Position numbers and translations under genes: made by a program. Source: Leuctra nigra (Eukaryota > Arthropoda > Insecta > Plecoptera > Leuctridae). Taken from it: DNA of 64,000 nucleotides. How positions within the stretch are numbered: position 1 is the first letter of the stretch; each line of letters begins with the position of its first letter. Positions 14,001 through 29,000 of the stretch are shown here, piece by piece. The notes under the pieces were generated by a model. It worked only from the letters and a program-made list of their open reading frames with translations. It searched no databases and was not told where the DNA came from. The DNA lies in NCBI GenBank assembly GCA_934045905.1, contig OW203765.1, forward strand, positions 23,959,151 through 24,023,150, written 5' to 3'.

Positions 14001-17000
14001 TGATTATCCACTTTTGAAAGGGGTTGTTTTGCCGCTTATAATAACGGAACAATTTAAAAAGTGTAATATGTCAACTTAGTGATAAGCAGGGCTGAAAAGT
14101 CAACGTATACTTTGAAACAGAAACATAATTCAGAAATATTTAAACGCTGGTCGCTGAACTAGTTATTTTTTCAAAATGAGTTATTTCGGAGCTCAAATGA
14201 TGCAAATCAATCTAGAGTCGGATACATTTTAAAACAATAACAGAAGTATATTGAATCAGGAGTGGAGAGTAAGTAACCTACTCGAGTAGCAAATAAGTAT
14301 ACAATTTGAAAGGAGGATGGATGATACTATTGACGAGCAACAAACTGGAGGCAAAAAACCCAACATCCATCAAAAGATCAGATTACACTGAAAACTGTTG
14401 CTCACTGAAACTAACGGGGCCATCGATTTCCCGAAGTGTCAACGATACTGATAATAACATATCTAATTTTCCTCGCGATCCTCTCCTGGTAAACGAGACA
14501 CCATGATAAACCCCGGAGTCCGGGGGTTTCCGCCAAGGTTGGCAGCACCACGGTCCGGACCGAGCGCGCGGGGGGGGCGGCGGGGGCGGCCGGGGGTTGG
14601 GGTGATCGATATCCTTGCCATGGAGAAAGTCGAGAGGCCTATATACAATATAGATATAGATTCTAAGAATTGACCCCCACTCGAGTGCCGGTTGCATACA
14701 ATGGAGAGAGGGCCGCCCCCGCCTGGCGAGAGCGGGGTGCCCCACGAGGGTCACCGGTGCCAATTACCGGATGGATCACATGACGTCTTCCACGACGATA
14801 GGTGTCGTGTTCCAGTGGGGCAGATCGCTCCGGGCTGAGGAGGGGACAGTTACAATAACAGCCGCCTACTTGCCCTATTTGCTCTTACATCATGCTATTT
14901 TTAGATCAAGATTGTAGTAAAATGACAGGACGCGGGCTGTTCTTAAAAAAAAAATCTTAGTTTTTTCTTCACAACAGTTTTAAAATTTCAGATATTAGCA
15001 CACATTTCAAGCGTACTGGACTAATAATGACACACACTGGAGTACATTACGACCTCTGGCACGACCACAAAGTGTTAAATACGCTTTTTTTTAGGTTATT
15101 TGAGGTTTGAGGTAAGCGTAGTTGAGGTAGTTGTTGAGGTCGCGCCAGAGGTCGGCAACCCAGTGTGGCACCAATTATTTAGTCCAGTGTGCTTGAAATG
15201 TGTGCTAATATCATATTTTTGAAAGTGTTGTAAGTGTGAAGACAACAACAACAAAACACTTTGAAGAACAGCGCGCGTCCAGTCATTTTACTGCAGTCTT
15301 GATCTAAAAATAGCAATTTAAAAGGCAGTTTCGAATGTTTCTTTGGGCAACAAGTCAGCTTCTGTGTACAGTCAGGGAAACTAGATGGTTCATACTCTAT
15401 CTCTCTCTGCTCCATATAAAAACATGTTTATGCTATGGGTCAGAGAGAGGCAGAGTAGGAACCATCTAGTTTCCCTGACTGTACAACATAAGCGCTCAAT
15501 TTAGGCGTCAGTAAAACGGGAATTATTCCAGCTGTTATGAATTCAACGGTGGGAGAGGGTGGGGGGGGGACCTTCTCCGATCCCGAAACCAATTGCAATA
15601 TGCAACAATGTATAGTCGAATACGAATATCGCGAAATTTTACATACGAGGTGAAGATTTCAGGAAAAGAATGTTTTCACAAATGGCACCAAACCGAATGA
15701 CCTTGGGCGTGTGCTCTGGATCATCCCTGCCTGCATGGGGACTGAAGGATGCTGGGTTCGGTCCTGGGCGTGGGTCACCGTGACCTGACCCCGCGCGAGT
15801 GGGTAAGTGTGTGGGTGCAGGTCAGCGGGTCACGTCAGTCAGCACATGTCAGGTTAATAGAACACACCGGAGAAACACCTACACATGTGGGGCTTGTTGC
15901 GTTCAACACAATGATGCTTGAGGTGAGCTCAAGAACTAGACATCTGAGTTCATTCAAGCGACACAATATAACCGTATTTGTTTACATCAGTCAAATGGCA
16001 ATTGATAGAGCGTGATGACATAATTCCAAAAATAAGCAACTAAAAACAGGGAAAAATGACTTACGCCCTTTTGCTTCTAGAGGTACATTAACAGAATTTA
16101 TTTGTAAATATGTGGACTTCATTGCTGAAATGTATTGCTTAATCTGTTACTGTTGTCATACTCGATGTTACGGCAGATCAAACATGGGACTATAATATTT
16201 CCGCCTTTTGACGATGAGAAGTGGCCGAGAGTGTATGTTAGTTAGCTTCTCTTAGCAAGATGTAGTTTTCGAGTGACCGTGCGAAGAGAAAGGTCATCTC
16301 GAAGTGACCAGGGCTGCGATCGTGTAAAATGACAACTCCCTTGTCGAAGCGACAAGCTTCTCATCTCAATGTTAGTCACGGCCTTCTCAGGAAGTTGTCA
16401 TTTTACACGATCGCAGCCCAGGGGTGCGATCACATAAAATGATAACTTACTTGTCGCAGCGAAAAGGCCGTGAATAACATTGAAATGAGAAAATTGTCGC
16501 TGCGACAAGTAAGTTGTCATTTTATGTAATCCCATCCCTGGTGTCATGTGACATCCCGAGATAGGAGCACGTTAACGACGCACGCCGCACAACCACGCGA
16601 GAGCAGAGAAGAACTAGGATTGTTGATTGAGGATGGATTGATTGGAACCTGACAAGCAGCCAATCTGTTTCGTTGAAATGGCGTTTTTACTTTGGCCTAC
16701 TGTAGGTATACATGGAGGGGATTTCGGGGCAATGCGCGTCTTCTTTTTTCAAAGAAATTCAATCAGTATTAGGCCATTGATTAGGCAATACACGATATGT
16801 TTCAATAATTTAAATCCTGTAGCAGAAAAAACGTAAATATCACATTCTATGGTCATTTCAGTAGTTGGGTTCATGGGTGCCCTAAGTTACCGGGGGGGAG
16901 ACTTTGAAATATGTAAAATTACATGGGGGTGGGCGTCTTAAACCCCCCACTATTGCTCGCAATGTATTATTTTCCTTTTTTAACACAATATTAGACCGGA

Positions 17001-20000
17001 TTTGGGTCGCCGAAATTGCTAATATTGAGATAAAAAAAATAGTAAAAATAAGAAGTAAATGAGGGTCTGATCAACATATTTTTTTGTGTGGGGCTAACGT
17101 CGCACTGTTCTGCAGCGAGGCTAATAACGACGGAAATCAAAATCAAATTTCACCAAAAAAATAAAAAAATTGGTGGATCTCCACCCATTGTGAGCTATTT
17201 ACAGAGTTATAATCTGTAGAGTGCAAATATAATACAATTTGACAAGTAGCCCCCCACCCCGGAATACGCTCTGCTAGGTACTAACATTTCGTTGAGAGTG
17301 CTCGCTTCTGCCACACGACATCGACGCTGCTGGCGCTGCGGCATCAGCGAGCAAACACCGCCGCCGTCGCCGCCGCCGCCGCGCCGTTATCAGCAGCGGC
17401 GGAGTATGTCGCCATTAGGCTGAGCAAATATGACGGCTCGTGGGTGGGCGGGGGAGGGGACGAGGAAGTCGTCGAGTGTCTCACGGGATTAATGACTCGC
17501 GCTCTGATTTCACACACACCCGTGTGCGGAATCATAGTTCAACGAGAACTGCGACCAGGTTTGGCGCGGAGGTGACGCGAGAAGGTGTCCAGGACTGCGA
17601 TCGTGTCAAATGACTACTTCCTTGTCACGGTGACAAGCCCCTAGAAGGCCGTCAATAGCATTGAGTGAGACGGTTGTCACCGTGACAAGAAAGTTATCAT
17701 TTGATGAATCCCACCCCTGGACGTCCGGGGGACGATTCCCGTCGACGTCCTTCCTCGATGACTTAAGTGGTATTTTCTCAGTCGATGAGCAAATGCTGGG
17801 AAGGTGTACACCCGCGGTCACATAAATTGCTTGCAAAATTCTGTACGTCCTTTCTCAAAACTTGATTGCAGATTTCGAGAATGTGGGATTGGAGGGTTTT
17901 ACAGCCACCTCATACACCTAATAATTATTCATTCCTCCATTCAACAAATATTTACGGTAATTCGAGCTCCAACTTTGCCGTACCGTCCATTTTTCTGACC
18001 AGAAATCTTTGACATCCGAAATAAGGTGTGTGTACACCAAAACTATTAGTTGCTACGATTACGTCGTACGATTCCCTCGATTACGTCCTCAACCAAGACG
18101 TATCAATTGCGTGAGACGGTCGCGCTACCCCCTGCGCCACGCGGGCGGATGTGTGACGCGGCCGACGGAGTGAGATGTAAACACGCGGCGCAAGGTGGCG
18201 GAGTTTTATGACGAATGAATCACACAGCTTCCGCTCTCTCGCTGATCTCATCTCGGCCAGACCACGCCGCGATTCGCTAACTACTCGCACCGGCGTTGTC
18301 GACACGCCGACACACGTTGTTCGCAAGTCGTCGACGAGATCTCACGTGAGAAATGTTACGGAATAGAATAGCCATGGTCCGAATCTTGCCAGGGTGAAAT
18401 CCATTCGCAGACCTTGAAATCTACGGTCAAGCCATAGTCACTTAGCTCAATTTTGAATACGATTTTAAGAGGGCTGAGAAGTGAGCGTGGCCTTGAAGTG
18501 TTGTTTAATCGATTTTTATCAAAATCTTTTACCAATGTAATTGTTAACAAAATATGATTTTGTACGAGTATTCAGAACAGTTCAATGAAAATTATTTCAT
18601 AGTTTGGAATAAGTTATTAGTTTTATTTTGTCCAACAGATGTTTAGTGCCATAATTTTACTAATTTTCGGGTACTAAACGTCTGTAGGACAAAGTAAATC
18701 TAATAAACCATTACAAGCTAAAGAATTATTTTCATTGAACTGTTCTGAATACTCGTACAGAGCCATATTTTTAACAATTACATTGGTAAAAGATATTGAT
18801 AAAAATCGATTAAAAAACTCTTCAAGGTCAAACTCACTTACCCAGCCGTCTTATTAAATGGCTAGACTTTATGTTTCAAGGTCGATCATTCTTAATATTT
18901 ACTGCTGAGTTGATTGAGGTCTGAGAGTGTCAAACGGACCTTTTCAGGGCCAACATCATAAAAACTAATAGAGCGTATACGTCAAGCCACCAGTTAAAAA
19001 TTTTACTGATTCTACAACGTTTTTCCATTGCTGGCGGAAAAGCAATGTACAAATCAAATGTCAAACTTCGTTTGCTGGTGGATTTGCAAATAAAATCTGG
19101 CCCCTGGAAGGTGACAATCTAGCAAATACGTAAATGTATATAAATTTAATGAATGGGAGGGGGTGGGGGGGGGGAGGTGCTTCCCTGAAAACACGATCCG
19201 GGACTTGGAGGGTTAACCCCTTGGAGGGATGCCACGTCATGAGATTTTTTTGTATAGTTAGAAACGAATGTGGGATGTTGAAAATTAACACCTTGTAGGG
19301 TTAAAATTTAGTTCGAATAAATAATGTAAAATGGAAGTTGAAAAAGTTTACCAATTTTAAAAATTTTAATTACAAAATATTACAGATTGAAGTGTGTCGT
19401 ATAAAGAAATTGTACGAATGATCGCAGATACGTTGAGCATACTCAGTGAACTTGAGTATTGTTGGTAACTAAATATTCTTTCCGATGCAAATCGACATTA
19501 CACGGTATTTAACTTGATGCACTTGTTTAGTTATGATATCGACACAGGCAGATAACAAACTGCTACACTTGTAGCCACTTCTCGCCCACACTATACGACG
19601 GAAACCCATCCTTCCATCGTGAAATGTCCGAGAAATGTCCTATTGGAGGGGCTGGGGGACAAGAACCGGTCAAATCGAATAAACCGTTCTACTGAGATGT
19701 TCAAGGTCAAAGTTGCTCTGCCATTTAAATCACATTTGAAAATGAACGCTACTAATAATTACTACACTTCTATGCAATATACCATGAAATATTAATTTTA
19801 ACTAAATACACAGACATCAGCAGTGCGGGCAGTAACCGGTTAACACGTCTTAGCTGCTTGTTTTAGCGGCCCCCATAACTTTGATGTTTACAATCATATT
19901 AATTAGGGATTATTGACACTTAGGCAGTTGATTTTATCTTATCTTCAGACTGTCTTTTCAGCGAGGGTTAACGTATACGTTGATCTTATTTCTCTGCAAT

Positions 20001-23000
20001 TTATGAGTCGGAAACTGATTATTGAATCATAAAGATGATAAGTTGAAGCCAGTCAATAAAATATGCGATCGAGAATTGCACAACATTGTAAATTGTTCAT
20101 AAATACCAAGATACTCATCAAAGTGAGGTTATAATTGGCTTAACACCCTCATACAATAGTAAATGAGTATAACTAAAAAAATGTCCACTTGTCGAGGCTT
20201 TACATGTGCGTTACAAGAAGAGCGCAAATGGTAAATATGCTTCACATGCATTTAATTGCCACGCGAGATTTGCCTTTAAGAATTGACACCTTTAAGACTA
20301 TACAAAACGGCCACAAACTGATATTATATTGCATCGAGTGGTGTATATTTTTCAAGGCTTCACGTATGCCACAGGAAGAGTGCCTACTAATGCCCTATGC
20401 CTTTAAGACAGTCACAAACTACTATTAAAGACTGTTTTATTTGTTGTTTTTGTGACGTAACGTCACAAAAAGGCTGCCTATGGTCGGTGACAGGCAAAGA
20501 TGAACCCGCTCTAGCATGGGCCGCCATATACATGGCAATGCTAAAGTGGGTTCACCTTTGCCAGTAACCGAACGTACCTATGCCTATGTCTTATGCCTTT
20601 AAGACTTCCCAAACTCTTATTAAAGTCGGTGCATATTTGTCCAGGATTCATGTCTCCCAAGAAGACTGCCTTCTGCTAGCCCTATGCCTTTAAGACAGTC
20701 ACAAACTGCTCTAATACTGCATAACGATGGGTGTAAAAAAAAAATCCATGCTTCACGTATGTTACAAGAAGACTGCCTACCACTACCCTATGCCTTTAAG
20801 ACAGTCACAATCTGCTCTAATACTGCATAACGATTGGTGTAAAAAATATCCATGCTTCACGTATGTTACAAGAAGACTGCCTACCACTACCCTATGCCTT
20901 TAAGACAGTCACAATCTGCTATAATACTGCATAACGATGGGTGTAAAAAATATCCATGCTTCACGTATGTTACAAGAAGACTGCCTACCACTACCCTATG
21001 CCTTTAAGACAGTCACAATCTGCTATAATACTGCATAACGATGGGTGTAAAAAATATCCATGCTTCACGTATGTTACAAGAAGACTGCCTACCACTACCC
21101 CATGCCTTTAAGACAGTCACAATCTGCTATAATACTGCATAACGATTGGTGTAAAAAATATCCATGCTTCACGTATGTTACAAGAAGACTGCCTACCACT
21201 ACCCTATGCCTTTAAGACAGTCACAATCTGCTATAATACTGCATAACGATTGGTGTAAAAATATCCATGCTTCACGTATGTTACAAGAAGACTGCCTACC
21301 ACTACCCTATGCCTTTAAGACAGTCACAATCTGCTATAATACTGCATAACGATTGGTGTAAAAAATATCCATGCTTCACGTATGTTACAAGAAGACTGCC
21401 TACCACTACCCTATGCCTTTAAGACAGTCACAATCTGCTCTAATACTGCATAACGATGGGTGTAAAAAATATCCATGCTTCACGTATGTTACAAGAAGAC
21501 TGCCTACCACTACCCTATGCCTTTAAGACAGTCCCAATCTGCTATAATACTGCATAACGATTGGTGTAAAAAATATCCATGCTTCACGTATGTTACAAGA
21601 AGACTGCCTACCACTACCCTATGCCTTTAAGACAGTCACAATCTGCTATAATACTGCATAACGATGGGTGTAAAAAATATCCATGCTTCACGTATGTTAC
21701 AAGAAGACTGCCTACCACTACCCTATGCCTTTAAGACAGTCACAATCTGCTATAATACTGCATAACGATTGGTGTAAAAAAATATCCATGCTTCACGTAT
21801 GTTACAAGAAGACTGCCTACCACTACCCTATGCCTTTAAGACAGTCACAATCTGCTATAATACTGCATAACGATGGGTGTAAAAATATCCATGCTTCACG
21901 TATGTTACAAGAAGACTGCCTACCACTACCCTATGCCTTTAAGACAGTCACAATCTGCTATAATACTGCATAACGATGGGTGTAAAAAATATCCATGCTT
22001 CACGTATGTTACAAGAAGACTGCCTACCACTACCCTATGCCTTTAAGACAGTCACAATCTGCTATAATACTGCATAACGATGGGTGTAAAAAAATATCCA
22101 TGCTTCACGTATGTTACAAGAAGACTGCCTACCACTACCCTATGCCTTTAAGACAGTCACAATCTGCTCTAATACTGCATAACGATGGGTGTAAAAAATA
22201 TCCATGCTTCACGTATGTTACAAGAAGACTGCCTACCACTACCCTATGCCTTTAAGACAGTCTCAATCTGCTTTAATACTGCATAACGATGGGTGTAAAA
22301 AATATCCATGCTTCACGTATGTTACAAGAAGACTGCCTACCACTACCCTATGCCTTTAAGACAGTCACAATCTGCTCTAATACTGCATAACGATGGGTGT
22401 AAAAATATCCATGCTTCACGTATGTTACAAGAAGACTGCCTACCACTACCCTATGCCTTTAAGACAGTCACAATCTGCTATAATACTGCATAACGATGGG
22501 TGTAAACAATATCCATGCTTCACGTATGTTACAAGAAGACTGCCTACCACTACCCTATGCCTTTAAGACAGTCACAATCTGCTATAATACTGCATAACGA
22601 TGGGTGTAAAAAATATCCATGCTTCACGTATGTTACAAGAAGACTGCCTACCACTACCCTATGCCTTTAAGACAGTCACAATCTGCTATAATACTGCATA
22701 ACGATGGGTGTAAAAAAATATCCATGCTTCACGTATGTTACAAGAAGACTGCCTACCACTACCCTATGCCTTTAAGACAGTCACAATCTGCTCTAATACT
22801 GCATAACGATGGGTGTAAAAAATATCCATGCTTCACGTATGTTACAAGAAGACTGCCTACCACTACCCTATGCCTTTAAGACAGTCTCAATCTGCTATAA
22901 TACTGCATAACGATGGGTGTAAAAAATATCCATGCTTCACGTATGTTACAAGAAGACTGCCTACCACTACCCTATGCCTTTAAGACAGTCACAATCTGCT

Positions 23001-26000
23001 CTAATACTGCATAACGATGGGTGTAAAAATATCCATGCTTCACGTATGTTACAAGAAGACTGCCTACCACTACCCTATGCCTTTAAGACAGTCACAATCT
23101 GCTATAATACTGCATAACGATGGGTGTAAACAATATCCATGCTTCACGTATGTTACAAGAAGACTGCCTACCACTACCCTATGCCTTTAAGACAGTCACA
23201 ATCTGCTATAATACTGCATAACGATGGGTGTAAAAAATATCCATGCTTCACGTATGTTACAAGAAGACTGCCTACCACTACCCTATGCCTTTAAGACAGT
23301 CACAATCTGCTCTAATACTGCATAACGATTGGTGTAAAAAAAAAACCCATGCTTCACGTATGTTACAAGAAGACTGCCTACCACTACCCTATGCCTTTAA
23401 GACAGTCACAATCTGCTCTAATACTGCATAACGATTGGTGTAAAAAAAAAACCCATGCTTCACGTATGTTACAAGAAGACTGCCTACCACTACCCTATGC
23501 CTTTAAGACAGTCACAATCTGCTATAATACTGCATAACGATGGGTGTAAAAAATATCCATGCTTCACGTATGTTACAAGAAGACTGCCTACCACTACCCT
23601 ATGCCTTTAAGACAGTCACAATCTGCTATAATACTGCATAACGATGGGTGTAAAAAATATCCATGCTTCACGTATGTTACAAGAAGACTGCCTACCACTA
23701 CCCTATGCCTTTAAGACAGTCACAATCTGCTATAATACTGCATAACGATGGGTGTAAAAAATATCCATGCTTCACGTATGTTACAAGAAGACTGCCTACC
23801 ACTACCCTATGCCTTTAAGACAGTCACAAACTGCTCTAATACTGCATAACGATGGGTGTAAAAAATATCCATGCTTCACGTATGTTACAAGAAGACTGCC
23901 TACCACTACCCTATGCCTTTAAGACAGTCACAATCTGCTATAATACTGCATAACGATGGGTGTAAAAAATATCCATGCTTCACGTATGTTACAAGAAGAC
24001 TGCCTACCACTACCCTATGCCTTTAAGACAGTCACAATCTGCTATAATACTGCATAACGATGGGTGTAAAAAATATCCATGCTTCACGTATGTTACAAGA
24101 AGACTGCCTACCACTACCCTATGCCTTTAAGACAGTCACAATCTGCTATAATACTGCATAACGATGGGTGTAAAAAAAAATCCATGCTTCACGTATGTTA
24201 CAAGAAGACTGCCTACCACTACCCTATGCCTTTAAGACAGTCACAATCTGCTATAATACTGCATAACGATTGGTGTAAAAAATATCCATGCTTCAAGTAT
24301 GTTACAAGAAGACTGCCTACCACTACCCTATGCCTTTAAGACAGTCACAATCTGCTATAATACTGCATAACGATGGGTGTAAAAAATATCCATGCTTCAC
24401 GTATGTTACAAGAAGACTGCCTACCACTACCCTATGCCTTTAAGACAGTCACAATCTGCTATAATACTGCATAACGATTGGTGTTAAAAAATATCCATGC
24501 TTCACGTATGTTACAAGAAGACTGCCTACCACTACCCTATGCCTTTAAGACAGTCACAATCTGCTATAATACTGCATAACGATGGGTGTAAAAAATATCC
24601 ATGCTTCACGTATGTTACAAGAAGACTGCCTACCACTACCCTATGCCTTTAAGACAGTCACAATCTGCTATAATACTGCATAACGATTGGTGTAAAAATA
24701 TCCATGCTTCACGTATGTTACAAGAAGACTGCCTACCACTACCCTATGCCTTTAAGACAGTCACAATCTGCTATAATACTGCATAACGATTGGTGTAAAA
24801 AAATATCCATGCTTCACGTATGTTACAAGAAGACTGCCTACCACTACCCTATGCCTTTAAGAGTCACAATCTGCTATAATACTGCATAACGATGGGTGTA
24901 AAAATATCCATGCTTCACGTATGTTACAAGAAGACTGCCTACCACTACCCTATGCCTTTAAGACAGTCACAATCTGCTATAATACTGCATAACGATTGGT
25001 GTAAAAAAATATCCATGCTTCACGTATGTTACAAGAAGACTGCCTACCACTACCCTATGCCTTTAAGAGTCACAATCTGCTATAATACTGCATAACGATG
25101 GGTGTAAAAATATCCATGCTTCACGTATGTTACAAGAAGACTGCCTACCACTACCCTATGCCTTTAAGACAGTCACAATCTGCTATAATACTGCATAACG
25201 ATGGGTGTAAAAAAATATCCATGCTTCACGTATGTTACAAGAAGACTGCCTACCACTACCCTATGCCTTTAAGAGTCACAATCTGCTATAATACTGCATA
25301 ACGATTGGTGTAAAAAAATATCCATGCTTCACGTATGTTACAAGAAGACTGCCTACCACTACCCTATGCCTTTAAGAGTCACAATCTGCTATAATACTGC
25401 ATAACGATGGGTGTAAAAATATCCATGCTTCACGTATGTTACAAGAAGACTGCCTACCACTACCCTATGCCTTTAAGACAGTCACAATCTGCTATAATAC
25501 TGCATAACGATGGGTGTTAAAAAATATCCATGCTTCACGTATGTTACAAGAAGACTGCCTACCACTACCCTATGCCTTTAAGACAGTCACAATCTGCTAT
25601 AATACTGCATAACGATTGGTGTAAAAAAATATCCATGCTTCACGTATGTTACAAGAAGACTGCCTACCACTACCCTATGCCTTTAAGACAGTCACAATCT
25701 GCTATAATACTGCATAACGATTGGTGTAAAAAAATATCCATGCTTCACGTATGTTACAAGAAGACTGCCTACCACTACCCTATGCCTTTAAGACAGTCAC
25801 AATCTGCTATAATACTGCATAACGATGGGTGTAAAAATATCCATGCTTCACGTATGTTACAAGAAGACTGCCTACCACTACCCTATGCCTTTAAGACAGT
25901 CACAATCTGCTATAATACTGCATAACGATGGGTGTAAAAATATCCATGCTTCACGTATGTTACAAGAAGACTGCCTACCACTACCCTATGCCTTTAAGAG

Positions 26001-29000
26001 TCACAATCTGCTATAATACTGCATAACGATGGGTGTAAAAATATCCATGCTTCACGTATGTTACAAGAAGACTGCCTACCACTACCCTATGCCTTTAAGA
26101 GTCACAATCTGCTATAATACTGCATAACGATTGGTGTAAAAAAATATCCATGCTTCACGTATGTTACAAGAAGACTGCCTACCACTACCCTATGCCTTTA
26201 AGACAGTCACAATCTGCTATAATACTGCATAACGATGGGTGTAAAAATATCCATGCTTCACGTATGTTACAAGAAGACTGCCTACCACTACCCTATGCCT
26301 TTAAGACAGTCACAATCTGCTATAATACTGCATAACGATTGGTGTAAAAAATATCCATGCTTCACGTATGTTACAAGAAGACTGCCTACCACTACCCTAT
26401 GCCTTTAAGACAGTCACAATCTGCTATAATACTGCATAACGATTGGTGTAAAAAAATATCCATGCTTCACGTATGTTACAAGAAGACTGCCTACCACTAC
26501 CCTATGCCTTTAAGACAGTCACAATCTGCTATAATACTGCATAACGATTGGTGTAAAAAATATCCATGCTTCACGTATGTTACAAGAAGACTGCCTACCA
26601 CTACCCTATGCCTTTAAGACAGTCACAATCTGCTATAATACTGCATAACGATTGGTGTAAAAAATATCCATGCTTCACGTATGTTACAAGAAGACTGCCT
26701 ACCACTACCCTATGCCTTTAAGACAGTCACAATCTGCTATAATACTGCATAACGATTGGTGTAAAAAATATCCATGCTTCACGTATGTTACAAGAAGACT
26801 GCCTACCACTACCCTATGCCTTTAAGACAGTCTCAATCTGCTATAATACTGCATAACGATTGGTGTAAAAAATATCCATGCTTCACGTATGTTACAAGAA
26901 GACTGCCTACCACTACCCTATGCCTTTAAGACAGTCACAATCTGCTATAATACTGCATAACGATGGGTGTAAAAAATATCCATGCTTCACGTATGTTACA
27001 AGAAGACTGCCTACCACTACCCTATGCCTTTAAGACAGTCCCAAACTGCTCTAATACTGCATAACGATGGGTGTATATTTGTGCAGGCTTCACATGTGCG
27101 TTTTACTGCCCGCCCGGCCGAATGTCGGCCATTGTTTCGGCGGTCCGAGTAAACTAACACGTATATTGACATTGGCCACGGACAGCCGGGTTTTATTAGT
27201 ACATGCATGCGACCAGAAGACTGACGGACTCTTGTCTTGGCCGATGTGGAGCCAGAGCATCGTCTGCGACGTGACGGCGACCTAATTCACATGTAAACAT
27301 CGAGTGGTGGACCACGTAGAGGCGCCTGACACATAGAGGGGTGCATATCTCAGATAGTTATTCAAATAAGGAATGATATCCGCAAAAATCATTAAATTAA
27401 ATTATTTATTTCGCTTTCTTCTGGGGCTTAACGTCGCACTGTTCTGCAGCTAGGCTAATGTCGACGGATGAATGATTATGATGATGATTGGGAGATGATG
27501 GTGAAGAGTAGGTAAGTAAGGATGTAAGGTGGGAAGGAGGCGTGGCCTAATAGTAGGTTACCTTCACAGCATTTGCCTGTCGACTGAGGGAATACCAGTA
27601 AAAAAAAACAGTCAAGAAGGGCGGCCGCTGGAATCGAACCCGGGCCTCCGGAATACAAGTTCAGAGCGTTACTACTCAGCCATACCTGTTCCGTAAATTA
27701 TTTATTTTTCACTGGTGTAATTTCCAAAATGTATACGTTTTCATCAAATTATTTAGAAATACCAATCGGTTGCTTTATCGCCAAAATATTTTGTCATTAT
27801 CACTAGGAAAACGCTCTGTATAACGCGTTGATGAGCGAGCACGGACACGCGCAACACCTCGAACCGAAAATATGTCGATCGAAAATATCATTAAAAGCCA
27901 ATAATTCTTTAAATTCGTCAGACTTGTAGGTATAAAAATCTCCAAATATTCCTAAAGTATTAGTCCCAATAGCCATGCAAAGTTTTAAGTTGATCGATTG
28001 AACCTTTATGATTAAAATGGTCCTTGTTAAAATTCAAAAATCATAGGATATATTTAAAAAATATATACCTGGGACCACTCATATGATAAAAGTGTGTGTA
28101 CTTACACAATATTAGACGATCTGTTGAACGGTCATATCAGTTTCATACGTTTGAAAGTTTCTGCTCTAACTACCTTGGAACTATAAAGAGTCGAAGTAGC
28201 CGTGATCAACATTTTCGAGAAATTAGACAGATAACACGCAAAATGTCAGTAAAATGTCAATAACTTTTGGATTTAAACACAGATAAGTCTGAAAATTGTC
28301 AAATATACAGATAATGTTGGTCCCAATGACCATGCAAAGTTTTAAGTTGATCGGTCGTTCGGTTCTAGTTTAAATTTCAAAAATCATATGAAAGATTTTT
28401 TAAAATTTTATCCAATGGGAGGATTTGGCTGAAACTTTGTATGATTGGGTAAAATGTAAGTGGTAATGACTTGTCAAAATTTCAAATTGATAAAACAAAC
28501 CAATCGAAAGATAATTTTTTTAAAATTTGAACCAATCACGGGATCCTGTTCAAAAACGATCCCAGGGACCGCATAGAGTACGTTAGTATGTGTACAAAAT
28601 TTCAGATTGATTGCTTGAGCGGTTTGACCTGGGGTGTGACCACAAAAAAAAATACAAACAAACAAAAAAAAAACACACAGAGAAAGTGCCATAAGAGTAC
28701 CGTGGTGACGCTCGCTACGCTCGCTCAATAAAAGTCCTACATTGCATACTTTTAATTTTGGGGTTATTATATGTTGGAATATTGGATTATCTAGATGAAG
28801 TAGACAAAAACACTAATCAAAACCCTTAAAATTACACCTTGGGGGGGGGGGGGGGGGGGCATACTTCCCCCGCCCCCTTTATCACCCATCACGTTTGACC
28901 GAGATTTTTCCGGCACTTCTAGGATTTGACAAAAGACGGCGCCCCAGCGTCTGATACTATGTAAAGTGAGGTTAAGGGTGTCGAGCGTTCAAGGCCAAGC

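Larger units (their letters stand above)
20170..20680. repeat. Degenerate satellite units flanking the main array
   Basis: Three diverged relatives of the 104-bp unit are recognisable by TATGCCTTTAAGAC and GTCACAAACT. They are interrupted by the palindromic element at 20485-20571. Confidence 0.75.

Noticed and set aside
21164..26617. Many open frames reading [21 protein letters not shown]...
   Set aside because: They are translations of the 104-bp satellite unit. Frames change whenever the A-run length changes, and each ends within one to four units.
20690..27080. CRISPR-like regularly spaced repeat
   Set aside because: Units are contiguous with no unique spacers, and the host is a eukaryote.
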